Positions 5,326 through 6,917 of a stretch of 6,917 nucleotides of DNA are shown one piece after another. Position 1 is the first letter of the stretch. Each line of letters begins with the position of its first letter. Source of the DNA: Bacteroidales bacterium (lineage in GTDB: Bacteria; Bacteroidota; Bacteroidia; Bacteroidales; Tenuifilaceae); assembly GCA_008933525.1 (NCBI GenBank), contig WBUV01000171.1, forward strand, positions 1-6,917, given 5' to 3'. The position numbers and the translations under genes were made by a program. Under the pieces are notes generated by a model. The model saw only the letters and a program-made list of their open reading frames with translations, searched no databases and was not told where the DNA came from.

Positions 5326-6917
5326 CTACTCCTGATAGTAGATTCGTTTCACCCGTCGCGATATCGACGTCAACACTTCGTATGGAATTGTTTCCAGCGC
5401 TTTGGCCACATCGTATATGGTTGGGTTGGTTCCAAAGATTGTTACCTCATCACCCTCGGCAACATCAATTCCGGTGGCATCAATGGTGCATGTGTCCATA
5501 CTTATGTTACCAATGGTGGGCACAAGTTTACCCTTCACAAGCATTTTCCCGATACCATTGCTAAGCTTGCGGTTCAACCCATCGGCATATCCTATTGGGA
5601 TAGTAATAACTGTTGTTGGGCGGGTAACCTTTCCTTTGCGACTGTAACCAATAGTTTCCCCTTCGGTTAAATGCTTTACCTGAATAATTCTGCTTTTCAG
5701 CGTACTAACGGGTAATAGTTTATCCTTTTGGGTAGAACTAATTCCGTACAGGCCAATTCCTAAACGCACCATATCGAATTGTGCGTTTGGGTATCGTTCA
5801 ATTCCGCCCGTATTCAGGATGTGCCTAATTGGCGTGTATCCTATTGCTTGGGCAATCTCATTGCAGGTTTTAGCAAAGGTGTCTATTTGATGCTGTGTGA
5901 AATTGTCGTGTTCAGTTTCGTCACTGGCGGCAAGGTGCGAGAATATGCTCCTTACCTTAATCAACTTGTTCTGCTTGAGCATCGAAATCAACTCAGGAAT
6001 TTCGTCGGGAGTAAAACCTAAACGGTGCATTCCGCTATCAATTTTGATATGAACGGAGTAGTTGCTAACTCCCATTCTATCCATCGCAGCAATAAACTCT
6101 TTTAAACCAGTAAAACTGTAAATTTCGGGCTCCAACTCATATTCAATCATCAGCTCATATGTTCCGAACGATGGATTTAGAACAATGATTGGTAGCGATA
6201 TACCAGCCTCGCGTAATGCTACGCCCTCATCGGCAAAGGCAACGCCAAGAAAATCGACCCTGTGGAATTGTAGTAGATTTGCAATCTCGAATGAACCACT
6301 TCCGTACGAGAATGCCTTAACCAAGGCCATAAGTTTTACATTGGGCTTTAGCTGGCTACGGTAGAAGTTTAGGTTATGTACCAACGAGTTTATGTTGACC
6401 TCAAGCACTGTTCGATGACTTTTTTGCTCCAGAATTGCCGATATACGCTCAAAATGGAAAGCACGGCTACCCTTTAGCAGTATGGCCGAATTGCTAATTT
6501 GTCGTCGACTAAAATTCTGTAGGAACTCTGTGGTATCGGCATAAAACTCCTTATCGATGCTGAAAAGGTTGGAGAACTTTGATATCTCCGTTCCAATGCC
6601 AATTATCTTGTTGATACCTTTTTCCTTGGTTAGTAGTGCAACCTCGGAGTAAAGCGTTTCGGGCTTTAAACCGCTTTGCATTATATCCGATAGAATAAGG
6701 ATTCTATTGCTATGTTGTTTTTGCTGAACAAGAAAATCGAGAGCCACTTTTAACGAGCCAATATCGGAGTTGTAACTATCGTTTATAATTGAGCAATTGT
6801 TGATTCCCTCCTTCAATTCCAGGCGCATTGCCACCTGCGTTAACTTGGCCATTCGTTGCTCAATGGTTTTATAGTCGATTTTAAGAATCAGCATCAGGCA
6901 AAGGCAGTGCATAGCAT
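5326..6917 (-). CDS. MurF-Alr fusion: UDP-MurNAc-tripeptide:D-Ala-D-Ala ligase / alanine racemase (5' end outside window)
   Basis: Bifunctional cytoplasmic peptidoglycan enzyme. The racemase makes D-Ala from L-Ala with PLP, and MurF adds D-Ala-D-Ala to the UDP-MurNAc-tripeptide. The frame stays open through codon GCT to the right edge, so the ATG at 6912 is an internal Met and the MurF N-terminal and most of its central ATPase domain lie outside. Numbering from that Met, residues 1 to about 162 are MurF C-terminal sequence, with NDSYNSDIGSLKVAL (44-58), LILSDI (72-77) and ILLKGSR (144-150). Residues from about 168 to 528 are a complete racemase: PLP lysine K199 in VKAFSYGSG, DSGMHRLGF with R297, NTGG at 367-370, MVRLGIGLYG at 381-390, catalytic Tyr423 in IGYSRKG, and SMDTCTID with Asp473. 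The fusion is characteristic of Bacteroidota. The stop is TAG at 5328-5326, convergent with the Crp/Fnr gene. Confidence 0.95.
   Translation of the reverse strand, partial: AMHCLCLMLILKIDYKTIEQRMAKLTQVAMRLELKEGINNCSIINDSYNSDIGSLKVALDFLVQQKQHSNRILILSDIMQSGLKPETLYSEVALLTKEKGINKIIGIGTEISKFSNLFSIDKEFYADTTEFLQNFSRRQISNSAILLKGSRAFHFERISAILEQKSHRTVLEVNINSLVHNLNFYRSQLKPNVKLMALVKAFSYGSGSFEIANLLQFHRVDFLGVAFADEGVALREAGISLPIIVLNPSFGTYELMIEYELEPEIYSFTGLKEFIAAMDRMGVSNYSVHIKIDSGMHRLGFTPDEIPELISMLKQNKLIKVRSIFSHLAASDETEHDNFTQHQIDTFAKTCNEIAQAIGYTPIRHILNTGGIERYPNAQFDMVRLGIGLYGISSTQKDKLLPVSTLKSRIIQVKHLTEGETIGYSRKGKVTRPTTVITIPIGYADGLNRKLSNGIGKMLVKGKLVPTIGNISMDTCTIDATGIDVAEGDEVTIFGTNPTIYDVAKALETIPYEVLTSISRRVKRIYYQE

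Noticed and set aside
5382..6021. Several + strand frames opposite the racemase domain
   Set aside because: They are antisense to the conserved racemase motifs around Tyr423 and Asp473 and look like random translations rich in Trp, Pro and His.

Overview
The window looks like chromosomal DNA from a member of the Bacteroidota, most likely Bacteroidales or a near relative. The evidence is a MurF-alanine racemase fusion protein typical of that phylum, A/T-rich intergenic regions with matches to the Bacteroidota -7 promoter element TAnnTTTG, start codons without convincing Shine-Dalgarno sequences, and an outer-membrane beta-barrel protein of the type common in the phylum. The order and genus are not settled by what can be seen. 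No mobile element, CRISPR array, tRNA or rRNA is visible, and every sizeable open frame belongs to a recognisable family.

Layout, left to right. Bases 2-100 may be the tail of a + strand gene that enters from the left edge. It converges with ispE (111-929, minus), a kinase of the MEP isoprenoid pathway. A 179-base divergent intergenic region (930-1108) carries one -7-like element for each direction, both with the identical nonamer TTACTTTTG. To the right runs a tightly packed + strand cluster: a secreted outer-membrane beta-barrel protein (1109-1774), glutamine-dependent NAD+ synthetase nadE (1787-3445) and a 10-helix SBF-like (bile acid:sodium symporter superfamily) carrier (3458-4432). Both gaps in this cluster are exactly 12 bases. 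After 118 bases holding a palindrome and a -7-like element comes a Crp/Fnr-family regulator (4551-5252). A 73-base convergent gap with a long imperfect hairpin separates it from a minus-strand gene (5326 to beyond the right edge) encoding the MurF C-terminal region fused to a complete alanine racemase.

The enzymes are core metabolism: isoprenoid precursor synthesis (IspE), the last step of NAD synthesis (NadE), and D-alanine production with loading of D-Ala-D-Ala onto the peptidoglycan precursor (MurF-Alr). The accessory genes are the barrel protein, the carrier and the Crp/Fnr regulator, whose ligands and targets cannot be read from sequence. I did not find a clearly new system. The points most worth a second look are the palindrome overlapping the expected -33 position of the regulator's promoter, that regulator's atypical effector pocket, and the barrel-nadE-carrier gene set as a possible precursor uptake and salvage unit.
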